Positions 35,538 through 45,908 of a stretch of DNA of 64,000 nucleotides are shown piece after piece (within the stretch, counting starts at the first letter, position 1; each line of letters starts with the position of its first letter). The stretch spans positions 97,194 to 161,193 of the forward strand of contig JAOZHV010000008.1 of assembly GCA_026014725.1 (NCBI GenBank), given 5' to 3'. Under the pieces are notes generated by a model. The model searched no databases. It had not been told where the DNA came from and saw only the letters and a program-made list of their open reading frames with translations. Made by a program: the position numbers and the translations under genes. Source of the stretch: Candidatus Bathyarchaeota archaeon. GTDB lineage: Archaea; Thermoproteota; Bathyarchaeia; Bathyarchaeales; Bathycorpusculaceae.

Positions 35538-36503
35538 ATGTCTAAAGAAGCACATAAAGTGCCAGTGAAAGATTACGCATTAACAGAAAAAATGACTGTA
35601 AACGAGCTTGTTTTGCAAATGGATAAAGCTTGGGGTTTCACGGCAGGCAAGCTTGCCGTAGGCGTCAACATCATGGAAGCCATGATTAACACACGGGGCT
35701 GCGTGAAATTTCTCTCGTTCCCCGCGGATATCTGCGCCACAGGCACCCGAGGCGTAATTAAAGAACTCGTTAAACGCAAACTTGTGGACGTTATAATCAC
35801 AACGTGTGGTACACTTGACCATGATGTAGCCCGTTGCTGGAGAGATTACTACAGGGGTAGCTTTGTCATGAATGATTCTAAACTGCACCGAGAGGGCGTA
35901 AACCGCTTAGGCAACGTTCTGGTCCCAAATGACAGCTACGGCACAATCTTGGAGCAAAAAATCCAAGCCATGTTAGCTGACCTCTACAAGGAGGGCAAAC
36001 GGGAACTGTCGACAAGCGAGCTCTCACGCGAAATTGGTCTGCGTTGCTGCAATGAGAGTTCACTCCTTTACTGGGCAGCAAAAAACAACATCCCAGTTTA
36101 CATTCCAGGAATAACTGATGGCGCAGTAGGCTACCAACTGTGGTTCTTTAGCCAAGACCACAAGGACTTTAGAATTAACCTGCTCAAAGACGAAGGAGAA
36201 CTCAACAACATCGTGTTTGATGCAAAAAAAAGCGGAGCCCTCATCGTTGGCGGAGGAATCAGCAAGCACCATACGATTTGGTGGAATCAATTCAAGGATG
36301 GCTTAGACTATGTTGTTTACATAAGCACAGCTGATGAGTGGGACGGTAGCCTCAGCGGAGCACGACCAAGAGAAGCGGTTTCTTGGGGAAAAATCAGCGA
36401 GAAAGCCAAACGCATAATGATTGAAGGCGACGCAACAATGATTATGCCAATAATGACAAGCGCACTAATACAAAGATTAGGCAAAAAGAAGGCAACTTCT
36501 TAA
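35538..36503 (+). CDS. Deoxyhypusine synthase family protein (paralogue 1)
   Basis: Transfers the aminobutyl group of spermidine to a lysine of translation factor aIF5A, or acts on a related amine. Hallmarks: FLSFPADICATGTRGVIKEL, TTCGTLDHDVARCW (~99), YIPGITDGAVGY, IVGGGISKHH and the active-site block DEWDGSLSGARPREAVSWGK, whose final Lys is the imine-forming residue in characterised enzymes. A TATA-like atatttat near 35490 places the transcript start before ATG 35538, so the longer frame to 35469 is not used. A second paralogue follows on the opposite strand. Confidence 0.88.
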   Translation: MSKEAHKVPVKDYALTEKMTVNELVLQMDKAWGFTAGKLAVGVNIMEAMINTRGCVKFLSFPADICATGTRGVIKELVKRKLVDVIITTCGTLDHDVARCWRDYYRGSFVMNDSKLHREGVNRLGNVLVPNDSYGTILEQKIQAMLADLYKEGKRELSTSELSREIGLRCCNESSLLYWAAKNNIPVYIPGITDGAVGYQLWFFSQDHKDFRINLLKDEGELNNIVFDAKKSGALIVGGGISKHHTIWWNQFKDGLDYVVYISTADEWDGSLSGARPREAVSWGKISEKAKRIMIEGDATMIMPIMTSALIQRLGKKKATS

Positions 36504-36504
36504 G

Positions 36505-36924
36505 TCAACCTTTTTTAGGTTTTTTTGCAATTACGCTTGTAAATTCGTTTACGGATAATACTTGAATATTGTTGTGCTTGGCTATTTTGAGAAGATGCTT
36601 ATCGCCGCTTACTACATAACTTGCTTTACCGCACAGAGCAGTGTTTAACACAACATCATCGTCTGGGTCTTCAAGCACTATTTTAGAACCAGTGTTAATT
36701 GCTACAATTGTGGCTTGGCGAACTAATATTGAAAGGTACTTTTTAATTTGATCGGCTGATACATTAAATTTGTCTCTAGAAAGGACATCAGCCAACTCAG
36801 CAAGCATCTGAGTGGATAATATCACTTTATGACTTTCCAAAAGATTTTGGACAAGATTTCTCGATTTTCCATTGTTCAAAAAAGCTGATACCAACACGTT
36901 AGTGTCGATAACGACTCGAACCAT
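36505..36924 (-). CDS. PIN-domain toxin (VapC-like)
   Basis: A PIN ribonuclease with acidic residues in VVIDTNVLVSAFL, TQMLAELADVL and LEDPDDDVVLNTAL, and the usual VVSGDKHLL end. It belongs to the putative-toxin PIN group. Its ATG overlaps the TAA of the upstream AbrB-like antitoxin (taaaATG), so the two are translationally coupled. The longer frame to 36954 runs into the antitoxin gene and is rejected. Confidence 0.85.
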   Translation of the reverse strand: MVRVVIDTNVLVSAFLNNGKSRNLVQNLLESHKVILSTQMLAELADVLSRDKFNVSADQIKKYLSILVRQATIVAINTGSKIVLEDPDDDVVLNTALCGKASYVVSGDKHLLKIAKHNNIQVLSVNEFTSVIAKKPKKG

Positions 36925-36925
36925 T

Positions 36926-37222
36926 TTATGCGCCTGTTTTGGTTCGCTTCTCAAGCCTGTAAGCCTGAATCTCTTTTAGGATTTCTTTTTCAGAGACTTT
37001 TTTGCCGCCAGTTTGCTTGTCAACTTCGTTAAAAAGGTCTTTCAACTCTCCCTTCAAAGGGGGAACCTTGAGTTTTGTTGCGACAATTTTGTCTCCTTGC
37101 CTGTAAATTATGAGCTTTGTTTTAGATGATATTTTCAACTCGTTTCTGAGACGTTGTGGGATTACTATTTGACCTTTTGTCCCGACGATTGCAATTTCAG
37201 GTTCAGTCTCTACTTGACCCAT
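36926..37222 (-). CDS. AbrB/MazE-fold antitoxin
   Basis: A swapped-hairpin AbrB domain: IAIVGTKGQIVIPQRLRNEL, then KTKLIIYRQGDKIVATKL, followed by a charged tail that likely wraps and blocks the PIN toxin encoded directly downstream. It probably represses its own promoter (antitoxin-first order). The module lies between two deoxyhypusine-synthase paralogues. Confidence 0.85.
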   Translation of the reverse strand: MGQVETEPEIAIVGTKGQIVIPQRLRNELKISSKTKLIIYRQGDKIVATKLKVPPLKGELKDLFNEVDKQTGGKKVSEKEILKEIQAYRLEKRTKTGA

Positions 37223-37329
37223 TTTTATTCAAAGTATAATTTTCATACTGGCAAATAAGTTTTTCTAAAGTTATTCTGTAACGACAAGTACATCGCTTTA
37301 GAGATAAATAAAAGAAAAAGTAAAGGCGA

Positions 37330-38409
37330 TTATTGGACGCCTTTGAATAGCCAGCTCATATCTGGTCCTTTTCGCTTCTCTGGCATACGTTCACTTAGTG
37401 CGTGAGCTATGAGTGGCAGTGCGATTGTGGCGTCGCAGTAGCAGACCGCGCGTTTGCCGCTTTCGCTGTTGATTTTGCCCCAGCTAATCGCCTCTTCGAG
37501 CGTGCAACCAGATAAGCCCCCCCATTGGGGTGAGTCGGTGGTTATTTGTATGGCGTATTTGTGGGGGTAGTAGTATTCTTGTAGGCTCTTGCGTAAGCCA
37601 CCCTTTCTGCCCTCCACGCCTTTGTCCTCGGTCATTGGTGAGACTGAAATGGCGATGAGTTGAGTCAGGTCTTTGGGGACGCCTCCGCCAATGTAGACTA
37701 CGCCAACATCTTTGGTTTTGGTTCCTATGCTGACGAACTGGTCGAATTCTTTTACGCTGTCAAGCACTACGGTGTGTCCTTGATTTTTCGCCATCAGAAA
37801 TGTTTCGCCATATGCGCTGTCAACCATTGCTGGACTGAAGATTGGTACACCATTGGCTGCGGCAACTGCGGAGATTGCTGGAATGTTTCTTTTGCCTAAG
37901 AATTTACCGAGCAGGTACAGGAACTCGGCTGAAGTGTAGTTGTAGTTAGTTTTTAGAGTCATGACGAATTCAGTTACGAGTTCTTCCATTTTGCGGTAAT
38001 CGGTTTCTTTCCCGAAAACGTCATAGTACCTGTTTACATCTGCTTCCAGCAAGGCTTGGTCATCTACAAGGTGGCTTCCCTGCCAGTAGCCAAAGCCCAT
38101 GGCGTCCACTATATCTTCTGAAACGTTCGCTCCCGTGGAAACCAGCACGTCGATAAAACGGTTTTCCATAAGCCAATTAATAATCGTCCACTGCCCTGCC
38201 GTGCTCATTGAGCCTGCAAAGCCCATGGCAATGGTTAAGTCTTTTTCTTTGAGCATATTCTCCCAAACGTCAACTGCTTCGCCAAGTTTTCTGCCTTGGT
38301 AGGCTGTTCTGCTCATTTCTTTTAGAAGCTGTGAGATAGGTTTCTGTTTTGCGACTTTGATTGGTTCAAGTTTCTTTTGAAAGTATGAGTCGTTATTCAT
38401 TAATGGCAC
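37330..38409 (-). CDS. Deoxyhypusine synthase family protein (paralogue 2)
   Basis: A 359-residue, more divergent member of the family: FAGSMSTAGQWTIINWLMENR, VLVSTGANVSEDIVDAMG (~91), FSPAMVDSAYGET, VYIGGGVPKD and the active-site block WGGLSGCTLEEAISWGKIN, which keeps the catalytic Lys of SWGK. The changed specificity loops (GANVSED instead of CGTLDHD) suggest a different amine acceptor, such as homospermidine- or agmatine-type chemistry, rather than a second aIF5A enzyme. Faces paralogue 1 across the toxin-antitoxin pair. Confidence 0.85.
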   Translation of the reverse strand: MPLMNNDSYFQKKLEPIKVAKQKPISQLLKEMSRTAYQGRKLGEAVDVWENMLKEKDLTIAMGFAGSMSTAGQWTIINWLMENRFIDVLVSTGANVSEDIVDAMGFGYWQGSHLVDDQALLEADVNRYYDVFGKETDYRKMEELVTEFVMTLKTNYNYTSAEFLYLLGKFLGKRNIPAISAVAAANGVPIFSPAMVDSAYGETFLMAKNQGHTVVLDSVKEFDQFVSIGTKTKDVGVVYIGGGVPKDLTQLIAISVSPMTEDKGVEGRKGGLRKSLQEYYYPHKYAIQITTDSPQWGGLSGCTLEEAISWGKINSESGKRAVCYCDATIALPLIAHALSERMPEKRKGPDMSWLFKGVQ

Positions 38410-38490
38410 CTCGTTGTATGTTAATAGGCTTGTATATGAAATTTGTTATTGCTAATAAAATAGAAGATATTTTAGGATAGGCATAGAGGG

Positions 38491-39165
38491 TTAGTCGGTG
38501 ATTTTTAGCCATACTCTTTTTTTAACAAAAATAAAAGAAGTAAGGCTTGTGATAAATAAAGTGCCAATTAATATGAAATTAGCCAGCGTAACCCACTGCG
38601 GATTATAATACATACCAATCGTGATAGCGACAAAAATATAGAAAGACACCGCTCCACAGACGAGTTGAATCAAAGAAATGAATCGACCAGCTTGCAAAAC
38701 CTTAGCCTTCAACCAATTCAAGGCTGATTCTACGCTTGTGTGTACGTCAGGCAAATCGTCTAAAAGCAAGGTGAAACCGCCCAGAACGAAGAATCTGCCA
38801 ACGTTAACGGCAACGCTTGTGTTATCCACAAAAAACAAAGTAAGCAAAGACACTGGAGTAAAGAATACAACATAGAACGCGGCGCAAACCAGAACCAGCA
38901 AGCCATACAGATAATGGTGAAACAGAAATCTGCCCGTATGCAATGCACGTCCGATTCCTGCACTTGGAAAAATATTAATGGCGGCGGCCGCGATTGCAAC
39001 CCAAAATAGGGCACCACTGACCAGAAACGGAGAGAACGGTTGCCAATCATGATAATACCAGTAGTAACCTGCGAGGATTCCAATCGTGCAACCAATTGTT
39101 AAAAGTGCATTGAAGACTAAAGAAACGCTGAATATTTTCTTGGCAAGAACCCGAAAGCTTACCAT
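38491..39165 (-). CDS. Hypothetical six-TM membrane protein
   Basis: No family recognised. The 224-residue sequence is hydrophobic with about six TM segments (near 12-34, 45-65, 85-110, 115-135, 160-185 and 190-212) and short basic loops. No transporter motif is visible. It lies between paralogue 2 and the sulfur genes with no evident operon partner. Confidence 0.6.
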   Translation of the reverse strand: MVSFRVLAKKIFSVSLVFNALLTIGCTIGILAGYYWYYHDWQPFSPFLVSGALFWVAIAAAAINIFPSAGIGRALHTGRFLFHHYLYGLLVLVCAAFYVVFFTPVSLLTLFFVDNTSVAVNVGRFFVLGGFTLLLDDLPDVHTSVESALNWLKAKVLQAGRFISLIQLVCGAVSFYIFVAITIGMYYNPQWVTLANFILIGTLFITSLTSFIFVKKRVWLKITD

Positions 39166-39248
39166 GGTGCCCCATTCTTTGTTTTTTAAGTTTCAAGCGT
39201 TAAGTGCTTAAAAAATCTACCTCAAATAACAGTAGAAATTACTTCCCG

Positions 39249-39291
39249 CTTTTTATAGGGGGATAGGGTCTGTTGCAGAGCAACAAACTTC
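39249..39291 (+). repeat. Dispersed ~40-bp repeat, copy 2
   Basis: Matches copy 1 at 21989 in two blocks (atagggggatagggtct; gcagagcaacaaactt). In this copy GTTGC-AGA-GCAAC forms a perfect hairpin followed by aaacttctttttt on the plus strand, like a terminator. It lies 17 bases past the end of cysE (minus strand). Confidence 0.45.
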
Positions 39292-39307
39292 TTTTTTGCG
39301 TTTGCAA

Positions 39308-40357
39308 TTATGCGGTGTGGTTTTCTTTTTTGTATTTTAGCTCTGGTGCCGCTAAGGTGATTTTTGTTCCCGAAGCAACAGGGCTAGTTATCCAAACGTT
39401 GCCGCCGATGACCACGTTATCGCCTATAACGGCGTCTGGTCCAAGCAGTGTTGCACCTGAATAGATGACGACGTTGTTGCCGATTGTCGGGTGGCGCTTG
39501 CGTCCTTTGATGATGTTGCCTTTCTCGTCTTTTGGAAAACTAAGAGCCCCCAAAGTTACGCCTTGGTAAAGTTTGACGTTGTCGCCGATTTCAGCGGTTT
39601 CGCCTATAACAACACCCGTACCGTGGTCGATGAAGAAGCTTTTGCCGATTTTTGCGCCTGGGTGAATGTCAATGCCTGTTTGTGAATGCATGTACTCGGT
39701 CATTATGCGGGGAATCAGCGGAACACCCCTTAGGTAAAGCTCATGTGCTATCCTATACGTGGCAATTGCTAAAACACATGGGTAACTCAAGATGACTTCT
39801 TCTGTGCTTACGGCTGCAGGGTCACCGCTGTAAGCTGCCTTAATGTCTTCACTTAGCATCAAACGTATCTCAGGCAATTTCTCAAGTAACTCTTTAGCCA
39901 CAACGTTGGCTCGCTTTTGGCACACATCCTGCGGGCACTCGGTGATTTTTCGGCAGATGTATTTGAGGCTCTTCTCAATCTCGCCTGTCAACCTTGCATA
40001 TACGGATGTCAGTGTGGTGCCTAAACGAAATTTAACGTTAGCTTTTGTGATTTCTGAATCGCCCAAATACCCTGGAAACAGAATCGTGAAAAGGTCCTTT
40101 AAAACTTCGATAACAACTTTTTTGGATGGAAGATCTCGTCCTTCAAGGTGGTCCATGCCGCCGAGTTCTCGATAACTGTTCATTACGTCGTCGACTAGGT
40201 TAGGTAAGCCTTTTTCCACCCAATCCTCATCCACATGGTCGTGGTTACGCATAAGAGCGTCAAGCATGCGGTCTGGACTCCAGCAATCAACATGCAAGTT
40301 TTTATCTTTGCATTCTTGGCATTCTTTAGGTCGAGGCTGGTCTGGTTTTTTGGACAT
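39308..40357 (-). CDS. cysE: Serine O-acetyltransferase
   Basis: Makes O-acetylserine from serine and acetyl-CoA for cysteine synthesis. The helical N-terminal domain is unusually long and starts with a Cys cluster ([13 protein letters not shown]). The left-handed beta-helix shows [40 protein letters not shown] and the catalytic-site [18 protein letters not shown]. At ~349 residues it resembles the plant- or EpsC-type long form. ATG 40357 follows gggaaggg. It lies 75 bases downstream of cysK on the same strand. Confidence 0.92.
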   Translation of the reverse strand: MSKKPDQPRPKECQECKDKNLHVDCWSPDRMLDALMRNHDHVDEDWVEKGLPNLVDDVMNSYRELGGMDHLEGRDLPSKKVVIEVLKDLFTILFPGYLGDSEITKANVKFRLGTTLTSVYARLTGEIEKSLKYICRKITECPQDVCQKRANVVAKELLEKLPEIRLMLSEDIKAAYSGDPAAVSTEEVILSYPCVLAIATYRIAHELYLRGVPLIPRIMTEYMHSQTGIDIHPGAKIGKSFFIDHGTGVVIGETAEIGDNVKLYQGVTLGALSFPKDEKGNIIKGRKRHPTIGNNVVIYSGATLLGPDAVIGDNVVIGGNVWITSPVASGTKITLAAPELKYKKENHTA

Positions 40358-40432
40358 TTCTTTTTCCCTTCCCCTCATTATGAGTGGATGGTAAATATAA
40401 GAAAAGCGTCTTTTAGCTGGGCGATTACATGT

Positions 40433-41374
40433 TTAGTTTATGCTCGGTGTTGGCTCTTGAAACAACGGCGTGCTCAAGTAGCGCTCTCCTGTGTCAGGAA
40501 GAACAACCACGATAAGTTTACCTTTGTTTTCTAGACGTTTGGCTACTTCTAGAGCGGCATACGTTGCTGCCCCTGCTGAAATACCGACAAGTAAGCCTTC
40601 TTTTTGCGCCAGCTGTCTTGCGGTTTTTAGAGCATCATCATCAGTTACCTTGAAAATTTCATCAACCAAGTCAAGCTTGAGTACGTCAGGTTTGAAGCCT
40701 GCTCCGATTCCTTGGATTTTGTGTGGTCCTTTCTGGCCGCCGCTGAGTACAGGTGACGCTGCAGGTTCCACTGCCACAGTTTTGAAAGTGGGTTTTAGTG
40801 GTTTTATGTATTCTGCTACGCCTGTTATGGTGCCGCCTGTGCCCACGCCTGCAACGAGGATGTCAACTTTTCCGTCTGTGTCTTCCCAAATTTCAGGTCC
40901 CGTGGTTTCCCTGTGGATTTTAGGATTGGCCAAGTTTTTGAATTGTTGGGGCATGAAGCTGTTAGGTGTACTGGCGAGGAGTTCTTCGGCTTTTTTGATG
41001 GCGCCTCCCATGCCGTCTGGGCCTGGCGTGAGGACGAGTTGTGCGCCGTAGGCTTTGAGTAGGTTGCGGCGTTCGATGCTCATTGTTTCAGGCATTGTCA
41101 GGATGAGTTTGTAGCCTTTGACGGCTATTACCATGGCTAAGCCGATGCCTGTGTTGCCGCTTGTCGGCTCGATTATGGTTGCGCCTGGCTTGAGCAAGCC
41201 TTGCTTTTCGGCTTCCACTATCATGCTGTAGCATATGCGGTCTTTGACACTTCCACCGGGGTTTCTGGATTCCAGTTTGCCAACTACGGTGGCATCTATG
41301 CCTTGGGTTAGTTTGTTTAATCGTATTAGGGGGGTTTTACCTATTGTATCTAATACGTTATTGTTTATTCGCAT
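40433..41374 (-). CDS. cysK: Cysteine synthase (O-acetylserine sulfhydrylase)
   Basis: PLP enzyme joining O-acetylserine and sulfide. Motifs: [12 protein letters not shown], the PLP lysine in [12 protein letters not shown] (~44), [13 protein letters not shown] (~68), [15 protein letters not shown] (~176) and [13 protein letters not shown] (~262). The 313-residue length is standard. The promoter region carries the palindrome at 41391-41407. It is followed by cysE, forming a cysteine operon. Confidence 0.94.
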   Translation of the reverse strand: MRINNNVLDTIGKTPLIRLNKLTQGIDATVVGKLESRNPGGSVKDRICYSMIVEAEKQGLLKPGATIIEPTSGNTGIGLAMVIAVKGYKLILTMPETMSIERRNLLKAYGAQLVLTPGPDGMGGAIKKAEELLASTPNSFMPQQFKNLANPKIHRETTGPEIWEDTDGKVDILVAGVGTGGTITGVAEYIKPLKPTFKTVAVEPAASPVLSGGQKGPHKIQGIGAGFKPDVLKLDLVDEIFKVTDDDALKTARQLAQKEGLLVGISAGAATYAALEVAKRLENKGKLIVVVLPDTGERYLSTPLFQEPTPSIN

Positions 41375-41390
41375 TTTTTCACTCTTCTTA

Positions 41391-41407
41391 TTATAACGTT
41401 GTTATAA
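41391..41407. promoter_or_regulatory. Palindrome upstream of cysK
   Basis: TTATAAC-GTT-GTTATAA is a perfect seven-base inverted repeat, 17 bases before the cysK start. The same half-sites occur before the HTH gene at 41782 and before metY, so this is a candidate operator of a sulfur regulator. Confidence 0.55.
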
Positions 41408-41467
41408 TTTATTCCTTTAAAACCTTTACGGTGCCTAGACAAGAAACCTTTGAAAGCATGCGCTTGT

Positions 41468-41782
41468 TTATTTACAACAAAGGGATGAACAAAGCTTACA
41501 AAAATCAATTGTGACTTCCTCAGGGCTAATTTCTTTGTTAGCTAAGCGTTTTGCAGTTTCACTTGCCATCGCCTGAATCTTGGGCACAATGTCGTCAAAT
41601 TGTTCCATGCCCCTGTTTGCTCTTTTTGAATTTACGTATTGACTTATAGCCGCTTGTGTTGTGCCAAGCCTTTGTGCTGCCTCAACTTGGGTGAGGTTAT
41701 ACGTGTTGATGAGTTCTTTGGCAAGCATGGACCTGAATAGGGGAACCACGTATTTTCCTATGGCTTCGCATCTAGGATTCAT
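41468..41782 (-). CDS. HTH (XRE-like) regulator with C-terminal Cys cluster
   Basis: A 104-residue regulator: AKELINTYNLTQVEAAQRLG and TTQAAISQYVNSKRANRG form the helix-turn-helix; the tail ends FCKLCSSLCCK, a CxxC...CC cluster that could bind a metal, Fe-S centre or sense thiols. It lies between cysK and the CBS-domain regulator in the sulfur gene group and its own upstream region carries the TATAAC/GTTATA half-sites. A role in sensing cysteine or sulfide status is inferred. Confidence 0.8.
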   Translation of the reverse strand: MNPRCEAIGKYVVPLFRSMLAKELINTYNLTQVEAAQRLGTTQAAISQYVNSKRANRGMEQFDDIVPKIQAMASETAKRLANKEISPEEVTIDFCKLCSSLCCK

Positions 41783-41796
41783 TTCGATTCAAAGAG

Positions 41797-41817
41797 TATA
41801 ACACGCTTATAGTTATA
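41797..41817. promoter_or_regulatory. TATAAC/GTTATA inverted half-sites upstream of the HTH gene
   Basis: TATAAC (41797-41802) and GTTATA (41812-41817) repeat the half-sites of the cysK palindrome with a nine-base spacer, just upstream of the Cys-tailed HTH gene. This suggests autoregulation. Confidence 0.4.
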
Positions 41818-41834
41818 AAATGGTTTTCCCAAGC

Positions 41835-42389
41835 CTAAAGCATTCTAAGCAAGTCAGCCTTAGTAATAATGCCCATGACGTTGCCTTTTCTGGAGATAAG
41901 CACCGCTGAATACACCTGCAAAAGACTAGATATCAAAGTTAAAGGTGCATCCTCAGCGACCTGCGGAAACGCTTCCTCCATAATATCGCCTACTGGTATG
42001 GCTGAAATCTGAGCTAAATCTTTGCCCTCTAAAATCTGGCGTAAGATTGCTTTTTCAGATATGCTGCCGACTGGTTGTTTATCGTCAAAAACTGGAAGCT
42101 GAGAGTACCCGTGGCTCTTCATTAGTTCAACGGCTTTAGCGATGGGCTCGTAACGTTGGACACTAACCACTTCGGTTTGAAACATTTTTCCCGCTTCCAA
42201 CTTGGTTTTAGCTTCTAAACGGTCGAGGACTTCGAAGATTGTTTTCACTTTACTGTAGGATGAGTCAATTTTGCCTGCCTCAAGTTTAGCGATTAAGGAT
42301 TGGCTTACCCTTGCCATTTTTGCAAGTTCAGCTTGTTTTAGACCCAATCGCCGTCTTTTTTGGGCTATTTCTGTAAGAGCTGGAAGCAT
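41835..42389 (-). CDS. HTH-CBS pair regulator
   Basis: An N-terminal XRE-type helix-turn-helix (LGLKQAELAKMARVSQSLIA) is joined to two CBS domains (VSVQRYEPIAKAVELMKSHG with SQLPVFDDKQPVGSISE; then VGDIMEEAFPQVAEDAPL and SAVLISRKGNVMGIITKADLL). CBS pairs bind adenosyl ligands such as SAM, AMP or ATP; SAM would suit its place, divergent from metY by 116 bases. Regulatory target is inferred from position. Confidence 0.85.
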   Translation of the reverse strand: MLPALTEIAQKRRRLGLKQAELAKMARVSQSLIAKLEAGKIDSSYSKVKTIFEVLDRLEAKTKLEAGKMFQTEVVSVQRYEPIAKAVELMKSHGYSQLPVFDDKQPVGSISEKAILRQILEGKDLAQISAIPVGDIMEEAFPQVAEDAPLTLISSLLQVYSAVLISRKGNVMGIITKADLLRML

Positions 42390-42400
42390 GAATTGTATAG

Positions 42401-43804
<1,404 letters not shown>

Positions 43805-43812
43805 ACAACTTT

Positions 43813-44955
43813 TTGGAGGCAACAAAACTAACCACAAAAATAGAAAACACGCAAATTCAACATTACACTTTCGCTTATCCACCTGACGAGTTAACCTTAG
43901 AATCAGGCGAACAACTAGGCCCAATCACGCTTGCATACGAAACCTACGGCGAACTAAACGCAGACAAATCTAACGCTATCCTCGTTTTGCACGCGCTAAG
44001 TGGTGACGCCCATGCGGCAAGCGAAGGCGGATGGTGGAGCAACTTAATCGGCGAAGGCAAAGCCATCGATACCAACAAGTACTTTGTCATGTGCAGTAAT
44101 GTGCTAGGCGGTTGTAAGGGTTCCACAGGTCCCTCTTCTATCAACCCAGAAACTGGCAAACCTTACGGAATTGATTTTCCCTTAATCACAATCGGAGATA
44201 TCGTGAATGCACAACGCCGCCTAATTGACCACTTGGACATCAAGAAGCTCTTTGCAGTCATCGGCGGTTCCATGGGAGGCATGCAAGTTTTGCAATGGAT
44301 GGTTTCTTACCCGAATAGGATTCGCTCAGCCATTCCGATTGCCACAGCAATGAAGCACACGCCCCAGCAAATCGCATTCAATGAGGTTGGGCGGCAAGCG
44401 GTTATGGCTGATCCTGACTGGCGAAGCGGCAACTACTATGACCGTAGCATCCCAGCCAAAGGCTTAGCGATTGCAAGAATGATAGGCCATATTACGTATA
44501 TGAGCGATGTTTCGATGGCTGAGAAATTCGGGCGCAAATTCCGCTCAGACAGGGCGCCGTTCAAGTTCGGTGCAGATTTCGAGGTAGAGGGTTACTTGCG
44601 TTATCGTGGTGATAACTTTGTTAAGCGTTTCGATGCAAACAGTTACCTCTACATAACAAAAGCCATAGACTACTTCAATATCCTAAACGGTCACAGCCTA
44701 AACAGCATCTTTAGGGGTTTACGAGCAAAGGTGATGGTGGTTGCTTTCAAGTCGGATTGGCTTTACCCAGCTTATCAATCGCAAGAAATCGTGAAAGCAT
44801 GCAAGCTGGCAGGTGTTGATGCAAGCTACTGTGAAATAAACTCCACATATGGTCACGATGCGTTCCTATTAGAGACAGAACAGGAAGGTCAACTTATCCA
44901 AAGTTTCCTAAAAAGCGTTAATAATGGAAAACAGCAAGGAGATGAAAGTGCATGA
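43813..44955 (+). CDS. metX: Homoserine O-acetyltransferase
   Basis: Alpha/beta-hydrolase fold enzyme that acetylates homoserine with acetyl-Co[30 protein letters not shown], the nucleophile elbow [14 protein letters not shown] (Ser ~155), [13 protein letters not shown] and the catalytic His in YGHDAFLLE match MetX. TTG start at 43813. It overlaps metW by four bases, the arrangement typical of bacteria, so the metX-metW pair may have been acquired from bacteria. Confidence 0.94.
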   Translation: MEATKLTTKIENTQIQHYTFAYPPDELTLESGEQLGPITLAYETYGELNADKSNAILVLHALSGDAHAASEGGWWSNLIGEGKAIDTNKYFVMCSNVLGGCKGSTGPSSINPETGKPYGIDFPLITIGDIVNAQRRLIDHLDIKKLFAVIGGSMGGMQVLQWMVSYPNRIRSAIPIATAMKHTPQQIAFNEVGRQAVMADPDWRSGNYYDRSIPAKGLAIARMIGHITYMSDVSMAEKFGRKFRSDRAPFKFGADFEVEGYLRYRGDNFVKRFDANSYLYITKAIDYFNILNGHSLNSIFRGLRAKVMVVAFKSDWLYPAYQSQEIVKACKLAGVDASYCEINSTYGHDAFLLETEQEGQLIQSFLKSVNNGKQQGDESA

Positions 44956-45539
44956 AGGTTGAATACGAAAAATTTGCTGAATGGATTCCAAACGGTGCTT
45001 CAGTGCTGGACCTATGTTGCGGCGATGGAGACCTCTTAGCTTTCCTTATCCGCCAAAAACAAGTGCGGGCGCAAGGCGTAGAACTAAGCGAGCAAGCCAT
45101 CCTTCGCTGTGTTGCGGAGGGTTTGAGCGTGTTTCAACAGGACGTTGACACGGGGCTCTCCGAGTACGCTGATAACTCTTTTGATTATGTTATTTTAAAC
45201 CAGACGCTCCAACAGGTCAAAAAGCCCGATTTTGCCCTCCAAGAAGCCCTCCGCGTCGGAAAGAAAACCATTGTGGGCATCCCCAACTTTGCACACTACA
45301 AAGCCCGAGCAAGCATTTTCTTTTGGGGGCGAGTTCCGGTCACGGCGGCGTTGCCGTTTGAGTGGTATGACACACCGAACCTTCATTTCCTGAGTCTTAC
45401 CGACTTTGTGGACTATTGCAAAAAGAAAGACATAACAATCGAGGGCTCATTCTTTAAGACCGATAATCGGCAAGTCAAGTTTTTGCCAAATTTGCTTGCG
45501 GAATTCGGCTACTTTTTACTAACCAAAAACAGCCCTTAA
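44952..45539 (+). CDS. metW: MetW-like SAM-dependent methyltransferase
   Basis: A 195-residue Rossmann methyltransferase fold: [18 protein letters not shown] (SAM motif I), [36 protein letters not shown] and [11 protein letters not shown] are diagnostic of MetW, with [15 protein letters not shown] and [15 protein letters not shown]. MetW partners MetX in methionine synthesis in several bacteria. The ATG overlaps the metX stop (ATGA). Confidence 0.92.
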   Translation: MKVEYEKFAEWIPNGASVLDLCCGDGDLLAFLIRQKQVRAQGVELSEQAILRCVAEGLSVFQQDVDTGLSEYADNSFDYVILNQTLQQVKKPDFALQEALRVGKKTIVGIPNFAHYKARASIFFWGRVPVTAALPFEWYDTPNLHFLSLTDFVDYCKKKDITIEGSFFKTDNRQVKFLPNLLAEFGYFLLTKNSP

Positions 45540-45624
45540 GTGCTTGTTTAAAAGTTGACCGTGAAATTTTTTATGGTAAAGCCTTTAAATGGGCTACATG
45601 TTTCTATATTTCCGCGCACGCCGA

Positions 45625-45712
45625 GCGGAGGTCGCCCAGCATGGCCAAAGGCGTAGGACTGAGGCTCCTATCCCGCAGGGGTTCGTGGGTTCAAATCCCA
45701 CCCTCCGCACCA
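45625..45712 (+). tRNA. tRNA-Leu(GAG), CCA encoded
   Basis: Acceptor GCGGAGG pairs with CCTCCGC, discriminator A, encoded CCA. The anticodon stem TAGGA/TCCTA carries loop CTGAGGC with anticodon GAG. A long variable arm (CCCGCAGGGGTTCG) and T-loop TTCAAAT agree with leucine. No intron. Confidence 0.95.
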
Positions 45713-45908
45713 GTGCTTTGTTTTTCTGGTAGTTGTTATGTGTGACCCTCTTCCCATTTACAACAACAGTGGCGGGTTGTTTGAATGGTTGTGTTTTGGT
45801 TTTTGGGTTTGGTTTGAGCTTTGGGTTGATTGTGTGCGTTTTACATTCAGCAGGGCGGAAAACTATGCGTTTTTCTTTTGTTTTCTGAGGCGCTCTGCTT
45901 GGTGATGG

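Noticed and set aside
45713..45908. Gene between tRNA-Leu and the MBL hydrolase
   Set aside because: The plus-strand frame at 45830-46045 overlaps the MBL gene in antisense and the rest is low-complexity G/T-rich sequence.
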